From contig CAKTPM010000015.1 of the NCBI GenBank assembly GCA_934591705.1, positions 1 to 44,361 on the forward strand: a stretch of 44,361 nt of DNA, in the 5' to 3' direction. Below the pieces are notes generated by a model that was not told where the DNA came from, searched no databases, and saw nothing but the letters and a program-made list of their open reading frames with translations. The position numbers and the translations under genes are program-made. Source of the DNA: an uncultured Oscillospiraceae bacterium (GTDB lineage Bacteria > Bacillota > Clostridia > Oscillospirales > Oscillospiraceae). This document shows, piece by piece, positions 8,468 to 15,786 of this stretch (the stretch's first letter is position 1; each line of letters begins with the position of its first letter).

Positions 8468-8896
8468 TTACTTGTGTTTTTTGCCCCGGCGCATGTTCTT
8501 CTCGTGGCGGCGGGTCTCCTCCCGGCGCAGAGCCATCCGGGCGGCCTTGGCATCCAGCTGCTGCGCCGCAGCGGCGAAATGCTCCGGGTCGATGGCCGCC
8601 AGCTTTCGGGCGATGGCGTCGGCAAAGCCGATATCCGTCACGGCGCACATGGCCACGCTGGTGCGGCCCAGGGCCCGGCCCAGGGCGTCCTTGTCCGCCG
8701 GCAGGGTCAGGCACAGGCAATTGCCTCCCTGGGCAAAGCTCATGGCCCGCCGCACCGAGGAGGCCGCGGCATCCTGCGCCAGGAGCACCACGCGGGCCTT
8801 TTTTGCCCGGGTGACGGCGCCTACCGGCTCCTCTCCCACCTCCGCCTTGCCGGCCTTCAGGGCCAGGCCCAGGGTGGAGAGAATGTTGTCTAGCAT
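8468..8896 (-). CDS. L7Ae/L30e-family RNA-binding protein (YlxQ)
   Basis: Small 142-residue protein of the L7Ae/L30e/S12e/Gadd45 family, which binds kink-turn-type RNA. Seen are ILSTLGLALKAGKAEVGEEPV, the RVVLLAQDAAASSVRRAM segment and VAMCAVTDIGFADAIARKL, matching the family core. A very basic tail (RREETRRHEKNMRRGKKHK) makes it longer than the usual roughly 100-residue YlxQ. Its first codons overlap the rnpM stop by 7 bases and infB follows after about 50 bases. This nusA-ylxR-ylxQ-infB order is characteristic of Firmicutes. The molecular role of YlxQ is not established. Confidence 0.88.
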   Translation of the reverse strand: MLDNILSTLGLALKAGKAEVGEEPVGAVTRAKKARVVLLAQDAAASSVRRAMSFAQGGNCLCLTLPADKDALGRALGRTSVAMCAVTDIGFADAIARKLAAIDPEHFAAAAQQLDAKAARMALRREETRRHEKNMRRGKKHK

Positions 8897-9168
8897 AGCG
8901 CACCCTCCATTTCCTTTTCCAGCGCGTCATACACGCTCTCCGGGATGGAGACCTCCAGGGCGCGCTCCAGGGCCCGGGACCTCCGGGCCTTCTTCAGGCA
9001 CGCCGGATCCGGGCAGAGGTAGGCCCCCCGGCCGGATTTTTTGCCGGTGAGATCCAGCACGATCTCCCCCTCCGGGGTCCTCACCACGCGCCTGAGTTCT
9101 TTTTTATCCCGCATGGTGCGGCAGCCCACACACTGCCGCTGGGGTATCTTACGGGGACTGGCAGGCAT
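8890..9168 (-). CDS. rnpM: RNase P modulator RnpM (YlxR family)
   Basis: A 92-residue YlxR-family protein (DUF448). B. subtilis YlxR has been reported to bind RNase P RNA and lower its activity, hence RnpM. The sequence shows the family motif RQCVGCRTMRDKKELRRVVR and then GRGAYLCPDPACLKKARRSRALERAL. A GTG at 9177 is in frame, but it lies in the GGAGGTG ribosome binding site that serves the ATG at 9168, so the ATG is taken. It lies 25 bases after nusA and overlaps the ylxQ start. Confidence 0.92.
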   Translation of the reverse strand: MPASPRKIPQRQCVGCRTMRDKKELRRVVRTPEGEIVLDLTGKKSGRGAYLCPDPACLKKARRSRALERALEVSIPESVYDALEKEMEGALC

Positions 9169-9193
9169 CCGCCGCACCTCCTTTTTCTACCGC

Positions 9194-10249
9194 TCAGCCC
9201 TGAAAGCTGGCGGGCTTGATGTCGATCTTGTAGCCGGTGAGCCGGGCGGCCAGGCGGGCGTTCTGCCCCTCCTTGCCGATGGCCAGGGACAGCTGATCAT
9301 CCGGCACGATGACCCGGCAGGACTTGCCCTCCGGGGCCAGGGTCACGCTGATGACCTCGGCGGGGGCCAGGGCGGCGGCGATGAACTCGGCGGGGTCCTC
9401 GGACCACTTGATGATGTCGATCTTCTCGCCCCGCAGCTCCTCCACGATGGCGTTCACGCGGGCGCCCCGCTGGCCCACGCAGGCGCCGATGGGGTCGATG
9501 TTCTCATCGTTGCTCCAAACGGCCATCTTCGTGCGGTTGCCGGCCTCCCGGGCGATGGAGCGGATCTCCACATCCCCGTCGAAGATCTCGGGGACCTCCA
9601 GCTCGAAGAGGCGCTTCACCAGGCCCGGATGGGTCCGGGAGATGAGCACCTGCGGGCCCCGGGTGGTCCGGCGGACCTCCACCAGGTAGACCTTCACCAG
9701 CTGGCCCTCCCGCAGCACCTCGCCGGGCATCTGCTCGCCCAGGGTCAGCACCGCCTCGGTGGCCTCGTTGCCGGTGCCGATGCGCAGCACCGCGTTGCCG
9801 TTGCGGGGATCCAGCCGCAGCACGGTGCCGGTGAGGATCTCGTGCTGCTTGGAGTTATATTCGTCATAGACCATGCCGTGCTCGGCCTCCCGCAGGCCCT
9901 GGATGATGACCTGCTTGCCGTTGCCTGCGGCGATGCGGCCGAAGTCCACATTGTTCACGGGGATGTTCACGATGCTGCCCACCTCATACTTGGCGGAGAG
10001 CTGCCGGGCGTCCTCCAGGGACATTTGGTTGGCGGGGTCCTCCACCTCCTCCACCACTTCCTTCTGGACATACATCTTCAGCTCCCGGTGATCCTCATCC
10101 ACATCCACCACCACATTCTCCACGCCCTCGTGGTCCCGCTTATAGGCGGTGCTCAGGGCCTGGATGATCTTGCCCATCATAAAGTTCTGGGGGATGCCCC
10201 GTTCCTTTTCCAGCATGGCAAGCGCCGCAAAAATCTCATCACACTTCAT
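9194..10249 (-). CDS. nusA: Transcription termination/antitermination factor NusA
   Basis: RNA polymerase-binding elongation factor that modulates pausing, termination and antitermination. The 351 residues contain an N-terminal RNAP-binding domain (MKCDEIFAALAMLEKERGIPQ), an S1 domain, KH1 (RSIAREAGNRTKMAVWSND, then DPIGACVGQRGARVNAIVEEL) and KH2 (VIVPDDQLSLAIGKEGQNARLAARLTGYKIDI). It ends right after KH2, as is usual for Gram-positive NusA lacking the proteobacterial acidic repeats. AGGAG precedes the ATG by about 9 bases. The operon leader carries a terminator-like hairpin, a plausible target for NusA feedback. Confidence 0.97.
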   Translation of the reverse strand: MKCDEIFAALAMLEKERGIPQNFMMGKIIQALSTAYKRDHEGVENVVVDVDEDHRELKMYVQKEVVEEVEDPANQMSLEDARQLSAKYEVGSIVNIPVNNVDFGRIAAGNGKQVIIQGLREAEHGMVYDEYNSKQHEILTGTVLRLDPRNGNAVLRIGTGNEATEAVLTLGEQMPGEVLREGQLVKVYLVEVRRTTRGPQVLISRTHPGLVKRLFELEVPEIFDGDVEIRSIAREAGNRTKMAVWSNDENIDPIGACVGQRGARVNAIVEELRGEKIDIIKWSEDPAEFIAAALAPAEVISVTLAPEGKSCRVIVPDDQLSLAIGKEGQNARLAARLTGYKIDIKPASFQG

Positions 10250-10288
10250 GGCTTTATACTCCTTTTTCTATGTTCAATGTTTTCATTC

Positions 10289-10747
10289 TCAAAACTCCAC
10301 CCGCAGGCGCACCAGGGCGATATCCGGCTTTTCAAAGCGCTTTTCGGTGCCGGAGAGGAGCCGCAGGGTCACCGCGCCGTCCTCATAGCCGGCGAGCACG
10401 CCGGGAAACTCCTTGCATCCGTCCTGGGGCTTGTAGGTCTTCAGCAGCACGGCGCTGCCCATAAAGCGCTGAAAGTCGCCGGGGCGCTTCAGCTGCCGCT
10501 CCAAGCCCGCAGAGCTCACCTCGAACACATAGCTGCTCTCGATGGGGTCGGCACTGTCCAGAAGGTCGCTGACCTTGCGGCTGACGGCCTCGCAGTCCAG
10601 AATGTCCACGCCGCCCTCCTTGTCCAGATAAAGCCGCAGGTACCACTGCCCTGCCTCACGCACATATTCCACATCCCATAGCTCGCAGCCCCGGGCCTCC
10701 GCCACGGGTGCCGCCAGCTCACGGACCAGCTCGGTGATCTTTTTCAT
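10289..10747 (-). CDS. rimP: Ribosome maturation factor RimP
   Basis: Acts in 30S maturation. The 152-residue protein begins MKKITELVRELAAPVAEARG and contains CELWDVEYVREAGQWYLRLYLDKEGGVDILDCEAVSR and YVFEVSSAGLERQLKRPGDFQRFMG, with the SH3-like C-terminal domain closing it. The frame is open upstream to 10810, but ATG 10747 matches the family start, has AAAGG upstream, and avoids the predicted leader hairpin. It is the first gene of the operon and lies 39 bases before nusA. Confidence 0.95.
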   Translation of the reverse strand: MKKITELVRELAAPVAEARGCELWDVEYVREAGQWYLRLYLDKEGGVDILDCEAVSRKVSDLLDSADPIESSYVFEVSSAGLERQLKRPGDFQRFMGSAVLLKTYKPQDGCKEFPGVLAGYEDGAVTLRLLSGTEKRFEKPDIALVRLRVEF

Positions 10748-10775
10748 AAAATCTGACCTTTCAAAAATGACCAAC

Positions 10776-10801
10776 AAAAAGAGCGGACCGCAGGTCCACT
10801 C
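10776..10801 (-). promoter_or_regulatory. Terminator-like attenuator in the rimP-nusA leader
   Basis: Minus strand, between the predicted transcription start (about 10822) and the rimP ATG (10747). A 9-bp stem with one G-U pair (10781-10789 with 10793-10801, loop of three) is followed by five Us and GUUGG. If active, it would terminate a transcript of about 45 nt before rimP. Leader terminators are known on some rimP-nusA operons, so autoregulation by NusA is a reasonable inference. Confidence 0.62.
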
Positions 10802-10828
10802 CCAAGTCAACTACTACTAACATGCATC

Positions 10829-10857
10829 ATAATACCACATTAAGATAAGAAAAGCAA
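10829..10857 (-). promoter_or_regulatory. SigA-type promoter of the rimP-nusA-infB operon
   Basis: Minus strand: -35 TTGCTT (10852-10857), a 17-bp spacer and -10 TATTAT (10829-10834). The predicted start is near 10822, giving a leader of about 75 nt before the rimP ATG. Confidence 0.78.
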
Positions 10858-10967
10858 GTACTTTTTCCCCGGATATTTTCGATAAAAGCCCCTTCTTTCC
10901 GCAAAAAGCACCCGCCGGCAGGTGAGCGGCGGCGGGCCGGGGCGATTTTTTTCTCTTTCCCCGTTTC

Positions 10968-11000
10968 CCGACAGTTTTTTCCGTCCCCTAGGGCTACAAT
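10968..11000 (+). promoter_or_regulatory. Possible Spo0A-type spoIIE promoter
   Basis: A TACAAT -10 (10995-11000) lies 21 bp after a CCGACA -35-like hexamer (10968-10973). An over-long 21-22 bp spacer is a known feature of the Spo0A-activated, sigma-A-dependent spoIIE and spoIIG promoters of Bacillus. Sequences one mismatch from the 0A box (TTCGACA) occur at 10878-10884 (TTCGATA) and 11005-11011 (TGCGACA), and a 5/7 match covers the -35. Promoter position is plausible; Spo0A control is inferred. Confidence 0.4.
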
Positions 11001-11026
11001 GGTCTGCGACAAGGGGGGACAAGCTT

Positions 11027-12601
11027 ATGCATTCACTTCACCGCGCCGCGGAGCAGCTGCGGCACTTCCCCGTGGTCCGGGGGCTGTGCCTGAGCGCCGT
11101 GAGCTTTCTTCTGTCCGCCTGCCAGGTAGGCGGCATGTACGCGCCCTGGGGGCTGGCCGCCGTGGCGGGCAGCGGCGGGGGCCGCCGGGGATTTTTCGCC
11201 GCCCTGGGCACCGTGCTGGGGGCGCTGGCCTTTTTCGACTTCCAGCCGGGGCTGCGCTGCGGGGCCGCCGCCATCCTCATCTACTGCGGCTCGCTGACCT
11301 TCGCCGGGACAGCCCTTTCCCAAAAGGCGTGGTTCCGGCCCCTCCTCTCCGCCGCCATGCTCTTGGCGGTGCAGTCGGTGTATCTCATCGGCCGGGGCGG
11401 CAGCGCCCTTCTCACCTGCCTCACCGCCGGGGCCTGCACCGGGCTGTGCACCCTGCTCTGGGGCTGCCTGACCCTGCCGGGAGCAGCCGGGACGGCGGAG
11501 AGCGCCGCCGCGCCGGAGAGCGGCGCCGCCGCCTTCCACGCACTCTATGACAGCTTTTTCAGCGGCACCGAGACACCGGGGCCGGAGAACCCCTCCGTTC
11601 TCTTTGACCGGGCGGCGGAGCAGGTCTGCCGGGACTGCACCCTGCGGGGCACCTGCTGGCAGACGGATTACGCCGGCACCTACGATGCCTTCAACACCGC
11701 CTGTCCCAAGCTCCTCGCCCGCCGGCAGGCCCTGGCCGAGGACTTCCCCGGTTACTTCGCCAGCCGCTGCATCCGCTTTCCCCGGCTCCTGCAGACCATA
11801 GACCGGGAGCTTTACACCTATCTCCTGCGGCAGCAGTACCACCGCCGCCTCCGGGAGACCCAGACCATCGCCCGGCAGCAATATGCCCAGATGGGGGACA
11901 TCCTGGCCTCCGCCCGGCAGACGGTGTCCGCCGCCGGGCCGTGCCTCCGCTGCCGCACCGGCAGCGCCCTGCGGCCCAAGGAGGGCGAGAGCGTCTGCGG
12001 CGACCAGCTGGCGGTGTTCCGCACGGAGGGGGCCCTCTATCTTCTCATCAGCGACGGCATGGGCAGCGGCAGCGAGGCCCACGCCGAGGCCGCCATGGTG
12101 GTGCGGCTCCTGCGGCAGTTCCTCTGCGCCGGCATCGAGCCCCTGCCCGCCCTGCGCACCCTCAACAGCGCCCTGCGGCTCCGGGGCCAGTCCGGCGGCG
12201 GGTACACCACCATCGACCTTTTAGAGCTGCCCCTGGACGGCGGCAAGGCCGCCCTCTACAAATACGGCGCCGCCCGGAGCTACTGCAAAGCCGGCGGCCA
12301 GGTGCTGGTGCTGGGAGGCCAGAGCTTTCCCGCCGGGCTGGAGGCGGCGGACGAGCTGCCCGACATCACCCGCCTGACGCCCCAGGAGGGGGCCATGCTG
12401 GTGCTGGTATCCGACGGGGTGGTAGCCGGCGGGGACGGGTGGCTCCGGGAGCTTCTGCGCGACCGCGCCGACACGGATCCCGACGCCCTGTGCAGCGCCA
12501 TCCTGGCGGCCTCCGCCGCCCACGGCGCCCTGGCGGACGACTGCGCCGCCGCGGCTGTGTATGTGGAGAGCGTGCCGGAAAAATCCGCCGTGGCGGTATA
12601 A
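11027..12601 (+). CDS. spoIIE: Short SpoIIE-type membrane serine phosphatase
   Basis: Predicted stage II sporulation phosphatase, which dephosphorylates the anti-anti-sigma factor SpoIIAA to activate sigma F in the forespore. The 524-residue protein has a hydrophobic N-terminal part (about residues 18-155, roughly five membrane segments), a Cys-containing linker (VCRDCTLRGTCW), and a C-terminal PP2C-type SpoIIE domain. Metal-binding residues are kept: GD at 325-326 (VCGDQ), DGMGSG at 343-348 and DD at 504-505. Bacillus SpoIIE is about 827 residues with ten membrane segments, so both membrane and regulatory parts are reduced here. The start is ATG 11027 with AAGGGGGG upstream; an in-frame extension to 10922 runs through the promoter. 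A general-stress RsbU-like role is less likely given the membrane part. Confidence 0.85.
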   Translation: MHSLHRAAEQLRHFPVVRGLCLSAVSFLLSACQVGGMYAPWGLAAVAGSGGGRRGFFAALGTVLGALAFFDFQPGLRCGAAAILIYCGSLTFAGTALSQKAWFRPLLSAAMLLAVQSVYLIGRGGSALLTCLTAGACTGLCTLLWGCLTLPGAAGTAESAAAPESGAAAFHALYDSFFSGTETPGPENPSVLFDRAAEQVCRDCTLRGTCWQTDYAGTYDAFNTACPKLLARRQALAEDFPGYFASRCIRFPRLLQTIDRELYTYLLRQQYHRRLRETQTIARQQYAQMGDILASARQTVSAAGPCLRCRTGSALRPKEGESVCGDQLAVFRTEGALYLLISDGMGSGSEAHAEAAMVVRLLRQFLCAGIEPLPALRTLNSALRLRGQSGGGYTTIDLLELPLDGGKAALYKYGAARSYCKAGGQVLVLGGQSFPAGLEAADELPDITRLTPQEGAMLVLVSDGVVAGGDGWLRELLRDRADTDPDALCSAILAASAAHGALADDCAAAAVYVESVPEKSAVAV

Positions 12602-12655
12602 TTTTCCCGCCCCCGCGGCATACTCTTCACAGTACGGATGCAAGGGGGCGGCGAT

Positions 12656-12913
12656 TTGGTAAAAGGCATTTCCCGGAGGGTCATTCTGGTGGACGGCCCT
12701 GCCGGCGGCACCTTTGAGCAGGCCATCTTCATTCTGCCCAGGGACAGTCCCGGGGTGAGCCGCCAGCAGCTGGTGGACGAGGCGGTGCGGGTGGCCAAGA
12801 GCTACGCCCGGAGCCACGGGATGCGCCGGCGTGTACGGATCCCTCCGGCCCTATGGGCCCTTATCGGCGGCGGCGCCATGGGTCTTATCTGGCTGCTGGC
12901 GGCGCTGCTGTAG
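12656..12913 (+). CDS. Small single-pass membrane protein of unknown function
   Basis: About 85 residues from a TTG start (LVKGISRRVILVDGPAG) with AAGGGGGCGG upstream; an ATG at 12638 is in frame but lies before that ribosome binding site. The N-terminal part reads ISRRVILVDGPAGGTFEQAIFIL, followed by VSRQQLVDEAVRVAKSYARS, a basic stretch GMRRRVRIPP, and a C-terminal hydrophobic helix ALWALIGGGAMGLIWLLAALL. It therefore looks like a tail-anchored protein with a small cytoplasmic domain. It follows spoIIE by 54 bases with no terminator between, so the two may be co-transcribed. I do not recognise a function. Confidence 0.66.
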   Translation: MVKGISRRVILVDGPAGGTFEQAIFILPRDSPGVSRQQLVDEAVRVAKSYARSHGMRRRVRIPPALWALIGGGAMGLIWLLAALL

Positions 12914-12960
12914 GAAGCGGCTGCCTCTTTCCATTCTCATTTTCTCCTCTTTACTTGGGG

Positions 12961-12988
12961 GCGGGCATCTTGCCTGCTTCTTTTTTTT
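12961..12988 (+). terminator. Terminator of the spoIIE / small-protein unit
   Basis: A 7-bp stem GCGGGCA-TCT-TGCCTGC (one G-U pair) is followed by TTC and eight Ts. The right arm carries the -35 of the next promoter. Confidence 0.78.
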
Positions 12989-12998
12989 GTGCTATAAT
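12970..12998 (+). promoter_or_regulatory. Promoter of dus and the ECF sigma operon
   Basis: -35 TTGCCT (12970-12975), 17-bp spacer, -10 TATAAT (12993-12998). It overlaps the preceding terminator. The start near 13005 leaves a short leader before ATG 13029. Confidence 0.75.
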
Positions 12999-13028
12999 GC
13001 CGCTGTTATCAGTCCGCGGAGGTACAGC

Positions 13029-13997
13029 ATGAAGATAGGAAATGTAGAGATCGCGTCCCGCCTGGCCCTGGCGCCCATGGCCGGGGTCACCGACCTGGCC
13101 TTCCGGCAGATCTGCCGGGAGCTGGGAGCGGGCTACTCCGTCACGGAGCTGGTGAGCGCCAAGGCGCTGTGCTACCAGGATAAAAAGAGCCGCACCCTCC
13201 TGCGCCTTGCCCCCAACGAGGTACCCGCCGCCGCCCAGATCTTCGGCAGCGACGCCCTTTGCATGGCGGAGGCCGCCCAGATCGCCGCCGAGGTATCCGG
13301 CGCCGCCGTCATCGACATCAACATGGGCTGCCCGGTGGGCAAGGTGGTGTCCAACGGCGACGGCTCGGCCCTGATGAAGGACCCCGAAAAGGCCGCGCGC
13401 ATCGCCGAGGCGGTGGTGAAGGCCAGCCCCGTACCGGTGACGGTGAAGATGCGCCGGGGCTGGGACAAGGGCAGCATCAACGCCGTGGAGCTCTCCCGGA
13501 TGCTGGAGCAGGTGGGGGTGTCCGCCGTGTGCATCCACGGCCGCACCCGCACCCAGATGTACGGCGGCCAGGCGGACTGGACCACCATCCGGGAGGTCAA
13601 GGAGGCGGTGTCCATCCCCGTTATCGCCAACGGCGATGTGTTCACCCCGGAGGACGCGGTGCGCATTTTGCAGTTCACCGGGGCGGACATGGCCATGATC
13701 GGCCGGGGGGCCTTCGGCAATCCCTGGCTCTTTGCCCAGGCCCGGGCCGCCCTGGAGGGCGCGCCCATCCCCCCGCTGCCGCCCCTTTCCGAGCGGATGG
13801 AGCTGGCCCAACGGCAGATGGAGCTGTCCGTGGCCGACAAGGGGGAGCACATCGCCATGCTGGAGGCCCGCAAGCAGCTTTGCTGGTACCTGAAGGGCGT
13901 GGCCCACGCCAACTACTATAAGGAGCAGATCGTCCGGCTGGAGCGGCTGGAGCAGCTCTATGACATCATCCGGGGCATCAAGAGGGATCTTATATGA
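13029..13997 (+). CDS. dusB: tRNA-dihydrouridine synthase (DusB-like)
   Basis: FMN-dependent enzyme that reduces uridines in the tRNA D-loop. The 322-residue TIM-barrel protein opens IASRLALAPMAGVTDLAFR and has SVTELVSAKALCYQ, the family signature DINMGCPVGKVVSNGDGSALM with its active-site Cys, VKMRRGWD, CIHGRTRTQMYGG, IANGDVFTPEDA and MIGRGAFGNPWLF. The C-terminal helical tRNA-recognition domain includes LCWYLKGVAHA. The ATG at 13029 has GGAGG about 7 bases upstream; the frame is open further upstream but only through the terminator and promoter. Its TGA overlaps the ATG of the ECF sigma gene, so the two are coupled. DusB is the usual Firmicute type; the precise uridine target is not visible. 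Confidence 0.95.
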   Translation: MKIGNVEIASRLALAPMAGVTDLAFRQICRELGAGYSVTELVSAKALCYQDKKSRTLLRLAPNEVPAAAQIFGSDALCMAEAAQIAAEVSGAAVIDINMGCPVGKVVSNGDGSALMKDPEKAARIAEAVVKASPVPVTVKMRRGWDKGSINAVELSRMLEQVGVSAVCIHGRTRTQMYGGQADWTTIREVKEAVSIPVIANGDVFTPEDAVRILQFTGADMAMIGRGAFGNPWLFAQARAALEGAPIPPLPPLSERMELAQRQMELSVADKGEHIAMLEARKQLCWYLKGVAHANYYKEQIVRLERLEQLYDIIRGIKRDLI

Positions 13998-14587
13998 TAT
14001 TTGACGAAAAGAACATCCTATATCGGGCCCAACGGGGCGATGCAGAGGCCTTCTCCCAGCTGGTGGAGGCCTATCAGAGCGCCGTGTACCGCATCTGCCT
14101 GCGCGCCGGCCTCTCCCCTGCCGACGCCGAGGACGCCGCCCAGGACGCCTTTGTCAAGGCGTGGCAGGCCCTGCCCCGGTTCCGGGGGGACTGCCAGTTC
14201 TCCACCTGGCTCTACCGCCTGGCGGCCAATGCCGCCACGGACACCGCCCGCCGCCAAAAGCGCCACGCAGACACCCAGGACATTGACGACACCGCCCTGC
14301 CCGACGGGGAGGACACCCCCCACCAGGCGGCGGAGAAGCGCGAGGCCGTGGCGAATGTCCGCCGGGCGCTGGCGGAACTGAAGCCGGAGTACCGCACGGT
14401 GCTGCTGCTGCGGTTCATGGAGGACCTCTCCTATGAGGAGATCGGCCGCGCCCTGGGGCTGCCGCCGGGAACGGTGAAGTCCCGCATCAACCGGGGTAAG
14501 GCGCAATTAAAAGAAATCTTGCTCCGGCAGGGGAACTTATTCGGCTTAGAGAGCGTCATACTTGCAGGAAAGGAGGATCGGCCATGA
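13994..14587 (+). CDS. ECF-type RNA polymerase sigma factor
   Basis: A 197-residue sigma-70 factor with region 2 (LVEAYQSAVYRICLRAGLSPADAEDAAQDAFVKAW, then FSTWLYRLAANAATDTARRQKR) and region 4 (ALAELKPEYRTVLLLRFMEDLSYEEIGRALGLPPGTVKSRINRGKAQL, a helix-turn-helix). Region 3 is absent, as in ECF factors of the SigW/RpoE type. The start overlaps the dus stop in ATGA and the stop overlaps the next start in ATGA, so dus, sigma and the membrane protein after it are translationally coupled. The downstream protein is the natural candidate anti-sigma factor. The regulon cannot be read from this window. Confidence 0.94.
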   Translation: MIFDEKNILYRAQRGDAEAFSQLVEAYQSAVYRICLRAGLSPADAEDAAQDAFVKAWQALPRFRGDCQFSTWLYRLAANAATDTARRQKRHADTQDIDDTALPDGEDTPHQAAEKREAVANVRRALAELKPEYRTVLLLRFMEDLSYEEIGRALGLPPGTVKSRINRGKAQLKEILLRQGNLFGLESVILAGKEDRP

Positions 14588-15243
14588 AGCACGATGAAAT
14601 GAATTACGACGAGAAATTAGATGCCATCATCGCCCAAGCCCTGCAAGGGGATGAGCGGCCCTCGGCCGATTTCTCCCGCAAGGTCATGAATGCTGTTTCG
14701 CAAACGCGGCAGGAGCGCCCCGCCTCCCGCCGGAAAATTTGGACATCTCTGGCGGCCTGCGCCGCCGTTTTGCTGGTGGCGCTGCCCATTGTGCGGCTGT
14801 CCACCCTGCGCATGGGCGCGGCAAAGAGCGCCGACGAGTGCGTCTCCCCGGAGTGCATCTCCGGCGGCGCGCTGAACGATGCCGCCGGCGCCGACGAGTA
14901 TGATGCCGAGAACTATGACGCCGAGGGCGGCGACGAGCGGCAGCAGTTCACTTTCACCTCCGGCAATGCCAAGAAGTCGCCCGACACGGATAACACAAGC
15001 TCCGCTCCCCAGGGGCAGGATGCCGGTGATAGAAAGCTCCAAAGCGTCCCTCCGGTGGTGCTGCGGGATAAAGACCGCTGCGCCGCCGTGCGCAGCTGGC
15101 TCGAGGAAAACGGCATTGAGCCCACAGCGGAGGACCCGGCGGCCTATGTCCTCACTGCTGACCAAGCCGCCGCCATGCAAGCCGCGCTGCCGCAGTGGGA
15201 CCTGCCCACCGGCGCATGCACTATCTATCTGGAGGGATCGTGA
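14584..15243 (+). CDS. Probable membrane anti-sigma factor for the ECF sigma
   Basis: A 219-residue bitopic protein. The cytoplasmic N-terminus is about 50 residues (NYDEKLDAIIAQALQGDERPSADFSRKVMNAV), followed by one membrane helix (IWTSLAACAAVLLVALPIV, about 51-69). The extracytoplasmic part has an acidic low-complexity stretch (DEYDAENYDAEGGDE), a Ser/Asn/Asp-rich linker, and a C-terminal domain containing VRSWLEENGIEPTAEDPAAYVLTADQAAAM. The cytoplasmic part has no HxxxCxxC zinc anti-sigma motif. The role is inferred from topology and from the ATGA overlap with the sigma gene; the family could not be named. AAAGGAGG precedes the ATG. Confidence 0.72.
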   Translation: MKHDEMNYDEKLDAIIAQALQGDERPSADFSRKVMNAVSQTRQERPASRRKIWTSLAACAAVLLVALPIVRLSTLRMGAAKSADECVSPECISGGALNDAAGADEYDAENYDAEGGDERQQFTFTSGNAKKSPDTDNTSSAPQGQDAGDRKLQSVPPVVLRDKDRCAAVRSWLEENGIEPTAEDPAAYVLTADQAAAMQAALPQWDLPTGACTIYLEGS

Positions 15244-15755
15244 CCTTGAAAAGCTCTACCCGCAAATTGACCCGGGCCGCCATCGTAGGGGCGGCCTATG
15301 CTGCGCTGACCCTGTTCGGCTCGGTGTTCGGCATCACCTATGGGCCCATTCAGTGCCGCTTTTCCGAGGCGCTGTGCGTGCTGCCCTTTTTATTTCCGGA
15401 GACCGCCTGGGGCCTGTCCGTGGGCTGCCTCATCGCCAATCTCCTGAGCCCCTATGGGCTTTTGGACATCGTGGTGGGCACCCTGGCCACCCTCATGGCC
15501 GCCCTGCTCACCCGCCGGTGCCGCTCCAAGTATTTGGCCCCCCTGCCCCCGGTGCTGTGCAACGGCCTTCTGGTAGGGGCCATGTTGGCCTATGAGGAGG
15601 TGGGCTTCGGCAGCGCCTTCGCCTCGGCCTTTTGGTTCAACGCCTGCTCTGTCTCCGTGGGGGAGGCCATCAGCTGCTATATGCTGGGCCTTCTGCTGCT
15701 GGGGCAGCTGCAAAAGTCCCGCTTTGTCCGGGATGAGCTGGCTGACCGGGAGTGA
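15240..15755 (+). CDS. queT: QueT-family transporter (predicted queuosine-precursor uptake)
   Basis: About 171 residues, nearly all membrane-embedded. It shows the family features RAAIVGAAYAALTLFG, GPIQCRFSEALCVLPFLFPETAWGLSVGCLIANLLSPYGLLDIVVGTLATLMAALLT, and a C-terminal GEAISCYMLGLLLLG. QueT proteins are predicted substrate-binding (S) components of energy-coupling-factor transporters that take up queuosine precursors. The start could be GTG 15240 (GGAGGG only about 4 bases away, overlapping the previous stop) or TTG 15246 (same site, better distance); both give nearly the same protein. It is the last gene before a terminator. No preQ1 riboswitch is visible upstream. Linkage with dus, another tRNA modification gene, may be meaningful or accidental. 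Confidence 0.85.
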   Translation: MTLKSSTRKLTRAAIVGAAYAALTLFGSVFGITYGPIQCRFSEALCVLPFLFPETAWGLSVGCLIANLLSPYGLLDIVVGTLATLMAALLTRRCRSKYLAPLPPVLCNGLLVGAMLAYEEVGFGSAFASAFWFNACSVSVGEAISCYMLGLLLLGQLQKSRFVRDELADRE

Positions 15756-15786
15756 AATACAAAAAAATTCAAATTTTTGCCGATTT

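Noticed and set aside
9041..10681. Long open frame antisense to nusA and rimP
   Set aside because: No recognisable domain; explained by GC-rich codon bias of the real genes.
15195..15245. preQ1 riboswitch ahead of queT
   Set aside because: The gene start overlaps the previous stop codon, leaving no leader, and no aptamer-like sequence is seen.
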